Of a DNA stretch of 64,000 nt, positions 35,079 through 43,707 are shown piece after piece. Origin of the DNA: Candidatus Eremiobacteraceae bacterium (GTDB taxonomy: Bacteria > Vulcanimicrobiota > Vulcanimicrobiia > Eremiobacterales > Eremiobacteraceae); NCBI GenBank assembly GCA_036511855.1, contig DATCBN010000107.1:20946-84945 (forward strand). The letters are read 5' to 3'. Below the pieces are notes generated by a model. That model was given only the letters and a program-made list of their open reading frames with translations, had not been told where the DNA came from and did no database searches. Both the position numbers and the translations under genes were made by a program. The stretch's first letter is position 1, and every line of letters starts with the position of its first letter.

Positions 35079-37070
35079 TTATGAGTAGAGCAAGCGCGAC
35101 ATGAGAAGCGCAAGTGCCCGCCGGAGTCGCATAGCCACGTCCGCCTGCTCGCTCTCATCGATTTTACGGAGCGCCGCCTTGATCCAACGGAGGCCCTCTG
35201 CCTCGGCGCCGCCGTGCCACCAGAACATCTCCAAAGCACCGGCGATCGAGCCGCCTAGAACCACGTCTTGATCTCTGACTAGCGCCCACTCCATTGTCGC
35301 GCGAAAGTTTTCTACGTCCGACTCGAGTATCGCAAGCCATTCGCTCAGCGGCATTGCGCCAAAGCTTCTCTCCGCCTTTTGAGCGATGTCCCGGAAGTAG
35401 CCGGCATGCCGGCGCGCGAGCCGCTCGCGCTCACCGCTCGCCGTTAATTTTGCCAGCGCGTACTCGCGAGTGGATTCAAGCACACGATAGCGCTCCTGTT
35501 TGCCTCTTGTATCTACCACTAGCAGCGACTTATCCGCAAGCGAAACAATCAGGTCAAGCACATCGTCTTGCTCGATGCCGTCGTCGGTGCATACGACGGC
35601 TGCGGCATCGAGAGTAAAGCTGCCGGCAAAAATCGCCACACGATCGAACAGCTCCTGCTCCTGAGGCGAGAGCAAATCGTAGCTCCAATCGATGAGCGCA
35701 CGCAGCGTCTTCTGCCGGGGAAGAGCTGTGCGGCTGCCTCCGGTAAGAATCTTGAAGCGCTCGGTTAGCCGTTGCGCGAGGTTGGGAATGCTCATCACTT
35801 TCACGCGTGCCGCGGCCAGTTCGATCGCAAGTGGGATGCCATCGAGCCGACGACAAATATCCGCCACGATCAGCGCGTTGTCGTCGTCGAGGCGAAACGA
35901 TTGATCGACGAGCGACGCGCGGTCAGCAAAAAGGGCCACCGCACCAAATCTGAGCGCAGCCGTGGGGTCGAGATTAACCGCACTATCGGGTACCGCCAGC
36001 GAGGCGAGCCCTAACACTTTTTCCCCGCTCACTCCTAGCGCCTGGCGTGAGGTGGCAAGAATGCGCGCGTTCGGACATTGGCGATGAATCGCATCGGCTA
36101 GGGCAGCAGCGGCTCCAAGCACGTGCTCGCAGCTGTCGAGAATTAGGAGAAGCTGCTTTAATTTGAGAGACTGCGTCAGCGACTCGTCGATCGGGCGCAT
36201 TTGCGCTTGGCTAACGCCCACTGCCTTGGCGACAACGCTCGACACCAATTCCGGGTCGGTGATCGGTGCGAGATCGGCGATCCATACGCCGTCTGGAAAG
36301 CGATCGAGGACTTCGGCGCCAAGTTGAACCGCTAGCCGCGTCTTGCCAATGCCCCCGGCTCCAAAGAGCGTGACCAAACGGTGTTCGACGATGTGCACCT
36401 TCAGATCTTCAAGGTCTTGCTCGCGGCCGCGGAAGCTCGTGACTTGAATCGGCAGGTTATTGGGAAGCGTATCCAGCGATTTAAGCGGCGGGAAATCGCT
36501 TGATAGGCCGCTTAAGGTGACTTGCCATACGTGCTCGGGCTCGGCAAGATCCTTGAGTCGGTGCAAGCCGAGATCTGTGAATATCCGGTCACGAGATGCT
36601 TCGTGTTGCACGAGCGCGTGGGTGGCACCCGATAACAGTACCTGCGCACCGTGGCCGATGGACATGAGCCGTGAGACGCGGTTGACGGCGGTACCAAAAT
36701 AATCGGCGTCACGTTCGTCTGCGTAGCCGGTATGCAGACCCATTCGAACTCGCAGGCCGCGGACCGCTAAGAAGTCCTCTGCGCTGAGGGCACGCTGAGC
36801 GTCGAGTGCGGCATTTACGGCGTTTGGGGCTGTGGCGAATGCGGAGCAAAATGCATCGCCGAGGGACTTGAAAACATAGCCGTCATATCGTGCGATCGCC
36901 GCCCGCATCAGCTCTTCATGTCGGGCAACGGCGGCCTTCATCGCGTCGCGATGCGTTTCCCATCGCTCGCTGCTGCCTTCGATGTCAGAGAACAGAAAGG
37001 TGACCGTTCCCGAGGGCAACGACACCGGATGTTTGGATTGCCGTTTCTCGGCCTGGGTGTGATGTGGCAT
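35079..37070 (-). CDS. Adenylate/guanylate cyclase-domain ATPase regulator, short C-terminus
   Basis: A 663-residue protein. Residues about 20-190 are a class III nucleotide cyclase domain (GTVTFLFSDIEGSSERWE, YVFKSLGDAFCSAF, YFGTAVNRVSRL). An NB-ARC/LuxR-type ATPase follows, with Walker A LFGAGGIGKTRLA, Walker B LLLILDSCEHVLGAA and GIPLAIELAAARV. Family members usually continue with several hundred residues of TPR repeats. Here the chain stops soon after the first helical repeats (ALLMSRLLYS), so it is either a short member or truncated. The frame is also open to ATG 37127. It is a cytoplasmic signalling protein; the output is not known. Confidence 0.85.
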   Translation of the reverse strand: MPHHTQAEKRQSKHPVSLPSGTVTFLFSDIEGSSERWETHRDAMKAAVARHEELMRAAIARYDGYVFKSLGDAFCSAFATAPNAVNAALDAQRALSAEDFLAVRGLRVRMGLHTGYADERDADYFGTAVNRVSRLMSIGHGAQVLLSGATHALVQHEASRDRIFTDLGLHRLKDLAEPEHVWQVTLSGLSSDFPPLKSLDTLPNNLPIQVTSFRGREQDLEDLKVHIVEHRLVTLFGAGGIGKTRLAVQLGAEVLDRFPDGVWIADLAPITDPELVSSVVAKAVGVSQAQMRPIDESLTQSLKLKQLLLILDSCEHVLGAAAALADAIHRQCPNARILATSRQALGVSGEKVLGLASLAVPDSAVNLDPTAALRFGAVALFADRASLVDQSFRLDDDNALIVADICRRLDGIPLAIELAAARVKVMSIPNLAQRLTERFKILTGGSRTALPRQKTLRALIDWSYDLLSPQEQELFDRVAIFAGSFTLDAAAVVCTDDGIEQDDVLDLIVSLADKSLLVVDTRGKQERYRVLESTREYALAKLTASGERERLARRHAGYFRDIAQKAERSFGAMPLSEWLAILESDVENFRATMEWALVRDQDVVLGGSIAGALEMFWWHGGAEAEGLRWIKAALRKIDESEQADVAMRLRRALALLMSRLLYS

Positions 37071-37205
37071 GGATAACCGTGGTTCTTCTGCCGTCCGCCG
37101 CCTTAGCCCTAGCCGCGCTTGCCTCATCGAAGGCGTACGCGCTCTAATGTTCGAACAAAATGGCCGCGAAGTTGATGTTGTGCGCCAAACGATGGAGGGA
37201 TTTGT

Positions 37206-37478
37206 ATGCCGCGATACATTATCGAACGTACGTTCAAGGACGGGTTATCGATTCCGATCACAAACGAGGGAGCCGATAAATGCCGAAGTGTTGTTGACGT
37301 AAACGAAGACCTCGGCGTGACATGGATTCATTCATATGTTTCAAAAGATCACACGAAGACATATTGTGTTTACGATGGTCCGAGTGTCGACGCTATTCGA
37401 AAAGCGGGGGAACGTAACGGACTACCGGTCGATAGCGTTTCTGAAGTCAGCGTCCTGGATCCGTACTTCTACCACTAG
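37206..37478 (+). CDS. DUF4242 (SCO4226-like) protein
   Basis: A 90-residue protein with the family pattern MPRYIIERTFKDGL, GVTWIHSYVSKDHTKTYCVY, and DGPSVDAIRKAGERNGLP. The relative SCO4226 binds nickel; the His and Cys here are placed similarly, though binding is not proven. GGAGGGATTTGT precedes the ATG. It is divergent from the cyclase-ATPase gene and could be regulated with it. Confidence 0.85.
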   Translation: MPRYIIERTFKDGLSIPITNEGADKCRSVVDVNEDLGVTWIHSYVSKDHTKTYCVYDGPSVDAIRKAGERNGLPVDSVSEVSVLDPYFYH

Positions 37479-37734
37479 CAGCTGATTTTTTCAACAATAT
37501 CAGAACCGCGAGAAGTTACTTGGCCACCACACCCCCGACGAATTTCTCGCACTCCATGAAATCACGCCAACAACATAAAACTCGCTGGTGCAAATCGAGG
37601 TCAGAGGCGGCCCCGCATAACCGAACAGTCACCTACGTGATGATTCTGCCTCCGAGGGCGAAGAAAGCCTTCGAAAATCAGCAGTTCGTGGCCAGACGTT
37701 CTCGCCGCAACCACGCAAGGTCCTGAACAAACAA
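37479..37734. other. Intergenic segment
   Basis: A plus-strand frame at 37520-37726 has no ribosome site or family support. No other feature is seen. Confidence 0.3.
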
Positions 37735-37758
37735 AAGCCGGCCTTGCCTGGCCGGCTT
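37735..37758 (-). terminator. Terminator of the gene at 37901
   Basis: A perfect 9-bp stem AAGCCGGCC / GGCCGGCTT with a 6-base loop. On the minus strand it is followed by TTGTTTGTT. It lies 143 bases past the stop, so the transcript would have a long 3' end. Confidence 0.7.
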
Positions 37759-37900
37759 AGAGTCTTGTCGTATACCTGCGTTCCAATGTTGGAGCTCGCA
37801 AAGGAAACTGAAGGGTCTCACCCTGCATCTCCGTTAGGCAATAGGTCGAACTCCGAAATGATCGACGTTATCGCAGCCTGAGCCGGCGAGGAAATCGTAT

Positions 37901-38407
37901 CTACAAGTAAGCCGGTCTCTTTCCGGACGTGTTGTTGCAGAAGTACATGTACTCCGAGCGAGGTATGTACCACGCGTGGATGTCGTAGTGCGGAATCGCG
38001 TAGGCGGGATGGCCGTGCGCTTCGTACCAAATGTCGACGTGATCGATCTTGTAACCAGGAAGCGGCTTCAACACGTCATCCCAGCTCTTGCCGCTCTTGA
38101 ACAAGTTGGCGTCGACCATGATCTCGGTGAAGGTCACCTTTCCATTGTACCAGCCATAGATCGGCCCAAAGGGCCAGTCTTTTGGTTTTGCATAGTGGTA
38201 GCCCATCGTCGGGATGCATCCAAGGTAAGGCTGGACGCCCGCAGGCAACCCGGCAGGGTGCGCGGGACCCGGCGTCATGATCATCTTATAGATCGCCGGC
38301 GTCATCCCCGGCGGCAGCTTCTGAGGCGTGTCCGCCGAGAGCTTCGCCGACGTTGTGGCGAGAAGTACCAAAATCGAGCACGCCAATATCAGGGTGCGCT
38401 GAAACAT
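37901..38407 (-). CDS. Secreted TTHB210-like (DUF5602-type) protein
   Basis: A 168-residue exported protein with a signal peptide (MFQRTLILACSILVLLATTS). The mature part has CIPTMGYHYA, GPIYGWYNGKVTFTEIMVD and DIWYEAHGHPAYAIPHYDIH, rich in His and aromatic residues and ending EYMYFCNN. The pattern fits the TTHB210-like domain, whose function is unknown. The clustered His, Glu and Asp residues suggest metal or ligand binding in the periplasm. Confidence 0.75.
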   Translation of the reverse strand: MFQRTLILACSILVLLATTSAKLSADTPQKLPPGMTPAIYKMIMTPGPAHPAGLPAGVQPYLGCIPTMGYHYAKPKDWPFGPIYGWYNGKVTFTEIMVDANLFKSGKSWDDVLKPLPGYKIDHVDIWYEAHGHPAYAIPHYDIHAWYIPRSEYMYFCNNTSGKRPAYL

Positions 38408-39075
38408 CGGGCATCCTCCTTTATCAGGTGTATTGCTCTCGATGTTCAGGCTTCGAAGGACTCGGGCCTTCTAAGCCGATCGTCAGAGACTCGTTTAAAC
38501 TCAATTCCCTCGTATATAGATCCTTGTTTACAAGCGCGCGCGATTCTTGCCGCTGCCCCCTCTGCTAGAATCTTCCCCACATTTTGTCCACAAAGTCCAG
38601 GTTACGTAAAGTAGTGACGAGCTACCAAACAGCACGAAGTGCGCTCTCGGCGAAAGCCTACGATGTACGAGATTCGACACTTGTGGATTCTCGCAATCGA
38701 GTGTTCTTCGCAACGATTGGCGTTCCCGCGCTGGCAAACGTCTTCCATGTCTTGAATACGCTTACTTTAGTGTTTGCAATCCACCGACGCGTTCGCGGTT
38801 GACTATCCATCTCTCGCGTCGTAGCGAAACGTTAATGAGGTTTTAGTCGTAGCTGATGCCTACCTAAACATGATCATTGAGACATTCATCATGCAACGTG
38901 CTGTTAAGTTCTCCGAAGTGAGAATCAAAATGTGCTATACTAGTGACACAGCGATTCAAGGCATTTCCAAATGGCTGCCCACGTACCGCCGAATGGCGTA
39001 CATCACTGTCGGGCAGTTAATTTATTGGTGAAGACCCACGATATCGACTGTTATCCAACCATCGAAGGAGTCCCA
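38408..39075. other. Non-coding gap
   Basis: About 670 bases without a supported gene. A TATACT hexamer near 38936 could be a -10 element for the gene at 39076, but no matching -35 was seen. A 72-residue frame at 38584 lacks support. Confidence 0.35.
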
Positions 39076-39396
39076 ATGTTTGCACGTATAGTGAAGTCCA
39101 ACCTGAAGCCCAATCACGTTGCTGAATTCAACCAAACGTTTGAGAAGCAGGTCATTCCGATGCTTCGCAAGTCAAAAGGCTTCCAGGACGAAATCACGTT
39201 CGCCGGCGCGAGCGGCACCGAGATGATCTCGATCAGCTTTTGGGATCTCAAGGAGAACGCAGAATCCTACAACGGCGCGACGTACCCAGAAGTGCTGAAG
39301 GCATTGTCGACCTCGCTAGAGGGTAGCCCGCAAGTCAAGACCTACGAAGTCTCGAACTCAACATTCCATAAGGTCGCGATTCACGCAACTGCCTGA
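39076..39396 (+). CDS. Antibiotic biosynthesis monooxygenase-like (ABM fold) protein
   Basis: A 106-residue protein. The start at 39076 has GGAG, while an open upstream extension has none. It contains MFARIVKSNLKPNHVAEF, VIPMLRKSKGFQDEITF and ISISFWDLKENAESYNG, the usual strand-helix pattern of the dimeric ferredoxin-like ABM fold. Members include heme-degrading and quinone-forming enzymes as well as proteins of unknown role; no heme ligand is evident. It is a single gene with its own terminator. Confidence 0.78.
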   Translation: MFARIVKSNLKPNHVAEFNQTFEKQVIPMLRKSKGFQDEITFAGASGTEMISISFWDLKENAESYNGATYPEVLKALSTSLEGSPQVKTYEVSNSTFHKVAIHATA

Positions 39397-39421
39397 GACC
39401 CGACGATCGACATAAGACACG

Positions 39422-39451
39422 GAGCGGCCGAATATCGGCCGCTCTCATTTT
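39422..39451 (+). terminator. Terminator of the ABM-like gene
   Basis: A 9-bp stem GAGCGGCCG / CGGCCGCTC with an AATAT loop, followed by TCATTTTG. Confidence 0.8.
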
Positions 39452-39779
39452 GTAACGGCAATGCATTCTTATTGCGATAGGCGATACTAGGCAGTTCTAG
39501 ATGTTACCCGCAAGGCGACGATCCGGTTGAAACGCGCCGCTGTTTCGCTACAGCCAATGCCTCGATAGATAGCTCGTTTTCGTCAGGGCCAAGAGTTCGC
39601 GCGGAACCCAATTGAATGGCAAACGCCTTCACGACGTTGGCAAAGCCAAATAACGCTCCCTGCGTGAAACGAAACAGCCGGTGTGAACCTCCGATGAACA
39701 GCGCGGAAACTTCATCTCAACGCACGCGGGGTTAGGAGTGAAAGTAGCGGAAGAAAAAAATCGGAGGGATATGCGTGTT
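39452..39779. other. Intergenic segment
   Basis: GCGATAGGCGATACTAGGCA at 39474 is a two-unit trace of the composite-repeat array. No gene is seen. Confidence 0.3.
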
Positions 39780-40145
39780 ATGTATAAATCAATGCTAATG
39801 ATTCTTGCCGCACTCGCCGTTCTCGCTGCTGCGTGTTCTCGAGGCGGTGTATCGATCACGCCCACGATTAACATCACCCCAGGGTCCAGTCCGTCGGATC
39901 CCATAAACCTTTCGAAAAACAATCTTTATCCCGGTGACACTGCTACGCTTAAGGCGTCGGAGTCCGGATACTCTGGAAGCTATACGGCAGTAGCCAATGG
40001 AAGCTGCATTTCAGTCACTCCCGTTGCGGAAACCGACAATGAGTTTTCGATTGCAAATGCCGGCGACTGTGGAGGCAAGAACGTGCGGGTCGTAATTTCG
40101 GATTCGCTCGGCCACTCCACAACTGCATACGTGACGAACAACTAA
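39780..40145 (+). CDS. Small lipoprotein with Ig-like mature part
   Basis: A 121-residue lipoprotein (MYKSMLMILAALAVLAAAC, Cys19). GGAGGG sits 11 bases before the ATG at 39780, while an ATG at 39771 is too close to it. The mature part has alternating polar strands with NNLYPGDTATLKASESGYSG, two Cys residues that may form a disulphide, and a final HSTTAYVTNN strand. It looks like a single small beta-sandwich. The family is not recognised. Confidence 0.65.
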   Translation: MYKSMLMILAALAVLAAACSRGGVSITPTINITPGSSPSDPINLSKNNLYPGDTATLKASESGYSGSYTAVANGSCISVTPVAETDNEFSIANAGDCGGKNVRVVISDSLGHSTTAYVTNN

Positions 40146-40156
40146 GCATGCTTTCC

Positions 40157-40172
40157 GCGGCGCAAGCGCCGC
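40157..40172 (+). terminator. Hairpin after the small lipoprotein gene
   Basis: GCGGCGC-AA-GCGCCGC forms a perfect 7-bp stem 11 bases past the stop. No T-run follows. Confidence 0.45.
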
Positions 40173-40195
40173 CCAAACGGCCGCACGCAAGCAAA

Positions 40196-40220
40196 CGACC
40201 GCCGCTCCGCGCGGCGGTCG
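40196..40220 (-). terminator. Hairpin downstream of the STNG-repeat gene at 40242
   Basis: CGACCGCCGC / GCGGCGGTCG with a TCCGC loop, followed on the minus strand by TTTGCTTGC. It is the counterpart of 10201-10227. Confidence 0.6.
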
Positions 40221-40241
40221 CTGCGTTTTGATGTCGAGTCG

Positions 40242-41333
40242 TTAGTGGGTTGGAATGTGGCCTGGAGCGTGCCTTCGCAGAATTTCAGGCGCCGAGAGTC
40301 TGATGGCCGGGAGACGGCCCGATTTGACTCCCACCGCTCGCCCGACGATTCGATAATCGAACGAAAGCGTCGACTGGCCGCCTTGCAATTCGCGCACTTC
40401 GAAGCTAGCCGGCGACTTCGCGGCGACAAAGAGACCTTTGCAGTCGTCCAAGGGCGTCAAGAAGACGTGATAGCCGGAGCGTACGTCGAGCGTCCGTGCG
40501 AACGCGGGATCAAGTTGGACGATCCCTTGTCCACCCGCGATGCGGCCTGTGCCGACGTCGGACATTTCGGCATCAGCCGAGCGCGAGGCGTACGACATGA
40601 CATGCCGTCCGTCGTTGGTGATCACATCGCTGTCGACATTGAAGGATTGCGCGTACATGGCGTTGCTTGCCTGGACGTCGCCCGATTGATCCATGACCAC
40701 ATATCCACCCGGGCTGGTGGCTTGGAAGGGGGCACCGCCGCTCGCTAAATTATCTACGGCGAGGGTGGTGCCGAGGTCTTGATTCTGTATGATCCCGCCA
40801 TTTGAGTTTTGCGAAAATGCCATGTTGGCGATGTTGTTGGTTGAGACATCGTTCAAGCCTATGCCGTTGGTTGAGACAGCCGAGATGCCTGTGCCGTTGC
40901 TTGAGACCCCCTCGACGCCTGCGCCGTTGGTCGAGGAACCGACGACTCCTACATTTTTGGTGCCGCCATCTGTCGAATCGTCGTGGCCCCACGCACCCGA
41001 GCGCCCAGGATGTGTCGCGCTATTGTTGTCGGTGCCCGAATTGGTTCCGTCGTCGTTGTTCGAATATGCTTGAACGCCATCGGCATTCGTCGACGTCGAC
41101 AAAGTGGCGCTGCCGTTCGTCGACACAGCGATGACGCCGTTCCCATTGCCTGCGACGCCCTTGACACCCGCGCCCGAACCGGTGTTCTTGAACTGCTTGC
41201 AAGCACCCGACGTCGAGCATGTCGTGATGCTGAACGCCTTGAGCATCGATGTGACATCTTGAGCCGTAGCCGGATTGGAAGCGATGCTCGCCCCGACGAT
41301 CGCTGACCCGATGACAAGGGCGGCAACGCGCAA
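40242..41333 (-). CDS. Secreted STNG-repeat protein, original start cut off by a stop codon
   Basis: A 363-residue frame read from TTG 41333. It is a close paralog of the gene at 10249 along its whole length, with the same repeats (STNGAGVEGVSS, GTGISAVSTNG), C-terminal domain (LDPAFARTLDVRSG, FDYRIVGRA) and 3' hairpin. The paralog starts MNSIHGLVLRV. Here the same ATG at 41357 reads MNSIHG and then TAA at 41337-41339, where the paralog has TTA. The gene is either inactivated or starts at TTG with a shorter but still plausible signal peptide ending near ATAQ. Confidence 0.65.
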   Translation of the reverse strand: MRVAALVIGSAIVGASIASNPATAQDVTSMLKAFSITTCSTSGACKQFKNTGSGAGVKGVAGNGNGVIAVSTNGSATLSTSTNADGVQAYSNNDDGTNSGTDNNSATHPGRSGAWGHDDSTDGGTKNVGVVGSSTNGAGVEGVSSNGTGISAVSTNGIGLNDVSTNNIANMAFSQNSNGGIIQNQDLGTTLAVDNLASGGAPFQATSPGGYVVMDQSGDVQASNAMYAQSFNVDSDVITNDGRHVMSYASRSADAEMSDVGTGRIAGGQGIVQLDPAFARTLDVRSGYHVFLTPLDDCKGLFVAAKSPASFEVRELQGGQSTLSFDYRIVGRAVGVKSGRLPAIRLSAPEILRRHAPGHIPTH

Positions 41334-41502
41334 GACTTAACCATGGATCGAATTCATGACTGTGCCCTTCATACATAAGATGACGCGCCAGCCGACGCAT
41401 ATTCCGCGTCGACATCAAGATTATCATACCACCCAGCGACCATCCGGTGAAGAGACCAGCAATCGTAGGCTTTTTGGGCGCGAGTGCACAACCCGTCGCC
41501 GC

Positions 41503-42204
41503 ATGCTTCCGCTGATTGGCGTTCTCGTCGTCGCCGCCGGATTTGCCCTGCGCCGCAATCCGCTTATCGTCGTCACGATTGCGGGCATCACGTCCGCGCT
41601 GCTCGCCGGCATGCCGCCCGCGCGCATCATCGACGCGTTCGGCTCCGGCTTTGCGAACAGCCGCTCGATCTCACTCGCGTTCATCGTCTTGCCCGTCGTC
41701 GGGCTCGCTGAGCGATACGGCCTCCAGCAGCGCGCGAAGCTCTTGATCGCGAAAGCGGCCGGCCTGACGGCAGGGCGTCTTCTCCTCGTTTACCTGTTCG
41801 TTCGCCAGCTCGCGTCGGCGCTCGGCCTGGCGAGCATCGGCGGCGTCGCGCAGATGGTGCGCCCGGTGATCTATCCGATGGCAGAGGGCGCCGTCATGCG
41901 CGCATACGGCGACGATTTGCCGGAGCGGGTCAGCGACGAAGTGAAGGCGCACTCGGCTGCGGCCGATACGATCGGGGTCTTCTTCGGTGAGGACGTCTTC
42001 GTCGCGGTCGGTGCGGTGTTGCTCATCACCTCGTACGTCGACGCGACGTATCACCTTACGCTCGACCCGTTGCAGATCGCGCTGTGGGCGATCCCGACGG
42101 CGATCGCGGCGTTCGTCATCCACGGCTTTCGGCTGCTGCGGCTCGACGGACGGCTGAAGGCGATGCTCGAAAGCGGCAGCGACCCTCGCGAGAAAAAAGC
42201 GTGA
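41503..42204 (+). CDS. DUF969 family membrane protein
   Basis: A 233-residue membrane protein beginning MLPLIGVLVVAAGFALRRNP. Characteristic segments are RSISLAFIVLPVVGLAERYG, RLLLVYLFVRQ and GVAQMVRPVIYPMAEGA. It has about five to six membrane helices. DUF969 and DUF979 proteins are normally encoded together and are thought to form a two-part transporter, often near pyroglutamyl peptidase or 5-oxoprolinase genes; that link is established context, not seen here. The start at 41503 has no clear ribosome site. Confidence 0.85.
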   Translation: MLPLIGVLVVAAGFALRRNPLIVVTIAGITSALLAGMPPARIIDAFGSGFANSRSISLAFIVLPVVGLAERYGLQQRAKLLIAKAAGLTAGRLLLVYLFVRQLASALGLASIGGVAQMVRPVIYPMAEGAVMRAYGDDLPERVSDEVKAHSAAADTIGVFFGEDVFVAVGAVLLITSYVDATYHLTLDPLQIALWAIPTAIAAFVIHGFRLLRLDGRLKAMLESGSDPREKKA

Positions 42205-43172
42205 TCACCGCCGAGTGGATCTTCTGGCTCGCGGGCGCGTTCTTCCTCGCGACCGGCGTGCAGATCGCCTTCGACCACTCGCATGCGCAACGCTGGACGA
42301 ACTGCGCGTTCTGGTCGCTGCTCGGCCTTTCGTTCTTCTACGGCAGCTTCGTCTCGCTGCTTCCGCTGTGGCCGCTCGGTCTGGCGGTCATCGCCATGGC
42401 GCTCATCGCCGGCTTCGGCCTCACGTCGCCCGGCACGGTGAGTACTACGACCGAGGCCGAACGCGAAGAGGGTGCGCGCAGCAAAGGTGATCTGCTGTTC
42501 GCGCCGGCATTGACGATCCCGGTCGTGACGATCGCTTTTGCCGTCGGCATCAGCAAGATCGCGATCGGCGGCGTGCCGCTCCTCGCGAAAGGTCAGGCGA
42601 CGCTCGTCGGACTGGGCGTTGCGGTCATCGTCGCGCTGATCGTCGGCGTCGTGCTGCTGAAGCCGAAGCAGCCGTTCGTCGCGCTGCGCGAGGGCCGTCG
42701 GCTGCTGGAATCGGTCGGCTGGGCGGTATTGCTGCCGCAAATGCTGACGGTGCTCGGCGGGCTGTTCACGCAGGCTGGCGTCGGCACCGCCGTCGGAGCG
42801 ATCGCGCAGCACGTCGTACCCGAGCAGTCGAGAATGTTTGCAGTGATCGTCTACGCGCTCGGCATGGCATCGTTCACGATCATCATGGGCAACGCGTTCG
42901 CGGCCTTCCCGATCATGACCGCCGCCGTCGGATGGCCTGTCCTGGTGGAACGCTTCGGCGCACACCCGGCGCCGCTCTTCGCCATCGGGATGCTCGCCGG
43001 GTACTGCGGTACGCTCTGCACGCCGATGGCGGCGAACTTCAACCTCGTGCCGCCCGCGCTGCTCGAGATGAAAGACCGCTACCTTCAGATCAAGGTGCAG
43101 ATACCGACGGCAATCGCGCTATTCGCCGTCAACGTCGCGTTGATGTTGGTCCTGCCGTTCTCGAATTTATAG
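42201..43172 (+). CDS. DUF979 family membrane protein
   Basis: A 323-residue membrane protein read from GTG 42201, which overlaps the TGA of the DUF969 gene by four bases, so the two are translationally coupled. About eight to nine hydrophobic segments are visible, including IPVVTIAFAVGISKIAIGG, MLTVLGGLFTQAGVG and GMLAGYCGTLCTPMAANFNL. The last of these, a Cys/Thr-containing conserved loop near the C-terminus, is typical of the family. It probably forms a permease with DUF969. Confidence 0.87.
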   Translation: MITAEWIFWLAGAFFLATGVQIAFDHSHAQRWTNCAFWSLLGLSFFYGSFVSLLPLWPLGLAVIAMALIAGFGLTSPGTVSTTTEAEREEGARSKGDLLFAPALTIPVVTIAFAVGISKIAIGGVPLLAKGQATLVGLGVAVIVALIVGVVLLKPKQPFVALREGRRLLESVGWAVLLPQMLTVLGGLFTQAGVGTAVGAIAQHVVPEQSRMFAVIVYALGMASFTIIMGNAFAAFPIMTAAVGWPVLVERFGAHPAPLFAIGMLAGYCGTLCTPMAANFNLVPPALLEMKDRYLQIKVQIPTAIALFAVNVALMLVLPFSNL

Positions 43173-43188
43173 GAAGATTCAAACAAAG

Positions 43189-43635
43189 ATGTCGACTGAC
43201 TTTCGAGATGGGAAGACGTTCCCTCGGCGAGGCCGAGAGGCGCTGGGCGAATCCCTATGGCTAGCCCGCGTTTTCGACAAGGCGCGCGCAAAAGCGAACC
43301 GCACGCAAGACGGCTACATCTATCCATGTCCGATGGACCGCGCGATGATGCGGCATTGGGGTATAGGCCCGAGCGATTTCACGACCGCGATCGGCACGCA
43401 CTCAACCGACGACCAGATCCTTGCATGGCTATCCCAGCGTGTCACTCCCGATCGCATGCAGACGGCGAACGCGTGGATGCTACGTCAAACGGATTCCCTG
43501 GATCGACACGATGCGGAGGAAGGCGTGCCTGGCGCGATTGCGCCAAGATGGCCGTCGCGAGACGTAATCCGCGGACTTGCCGTCGCGGCGATAATATTGC
43601 TCGTCAGCTGGCTTGCCCGCGTGTGGCACCACTAG
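43189..43635 (+). CDS. DUF5069 protein with C-terminal membrane helix
   Basis: A 148-residue protein with the DUF5069 pattern: RDGKTFPRRGREALGESLWL, KANRTQDGYIYPCPMDRAMM and HSTDDQILAWLSQRV. The C-terminus adds a single hydrophobic segment (GLAVAAIILLVSWLARVW), which would tether it to the membrane. The function of DUF5069 is unknown. It follows DUF979 by 16 bases and may be in the same transcript. Confidence 0.8.
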   Translation: MSTDFRDGKTFPRRGREALGESLWLARVFDKARAKANRTQDGYIYPCPMDRAMMRHWGIGPSDFTTAIGTHSTDDQILAWLSQRVTPDRMQTANAWMLRQTDSLDRHDAEEGVPGAIAPRWPSRDVIRGLAVAAIILLVSWLARVWHH

Positions 43636-43707
43636 GTGATATCCTATCACGCCGCACGGCAACAATCGCTGCAATAATGAGTCGGCATCTCCACCGTCAG
43701 TTCATCG

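Noticed and set aside
42051..42965. 304-residue minus-strand frame rich in Arg, Asp and His
   Set aside because: It is antisense to the DUF969/DUF979 genes, and the low-complexity charge pattern is typical of a shadow frame.
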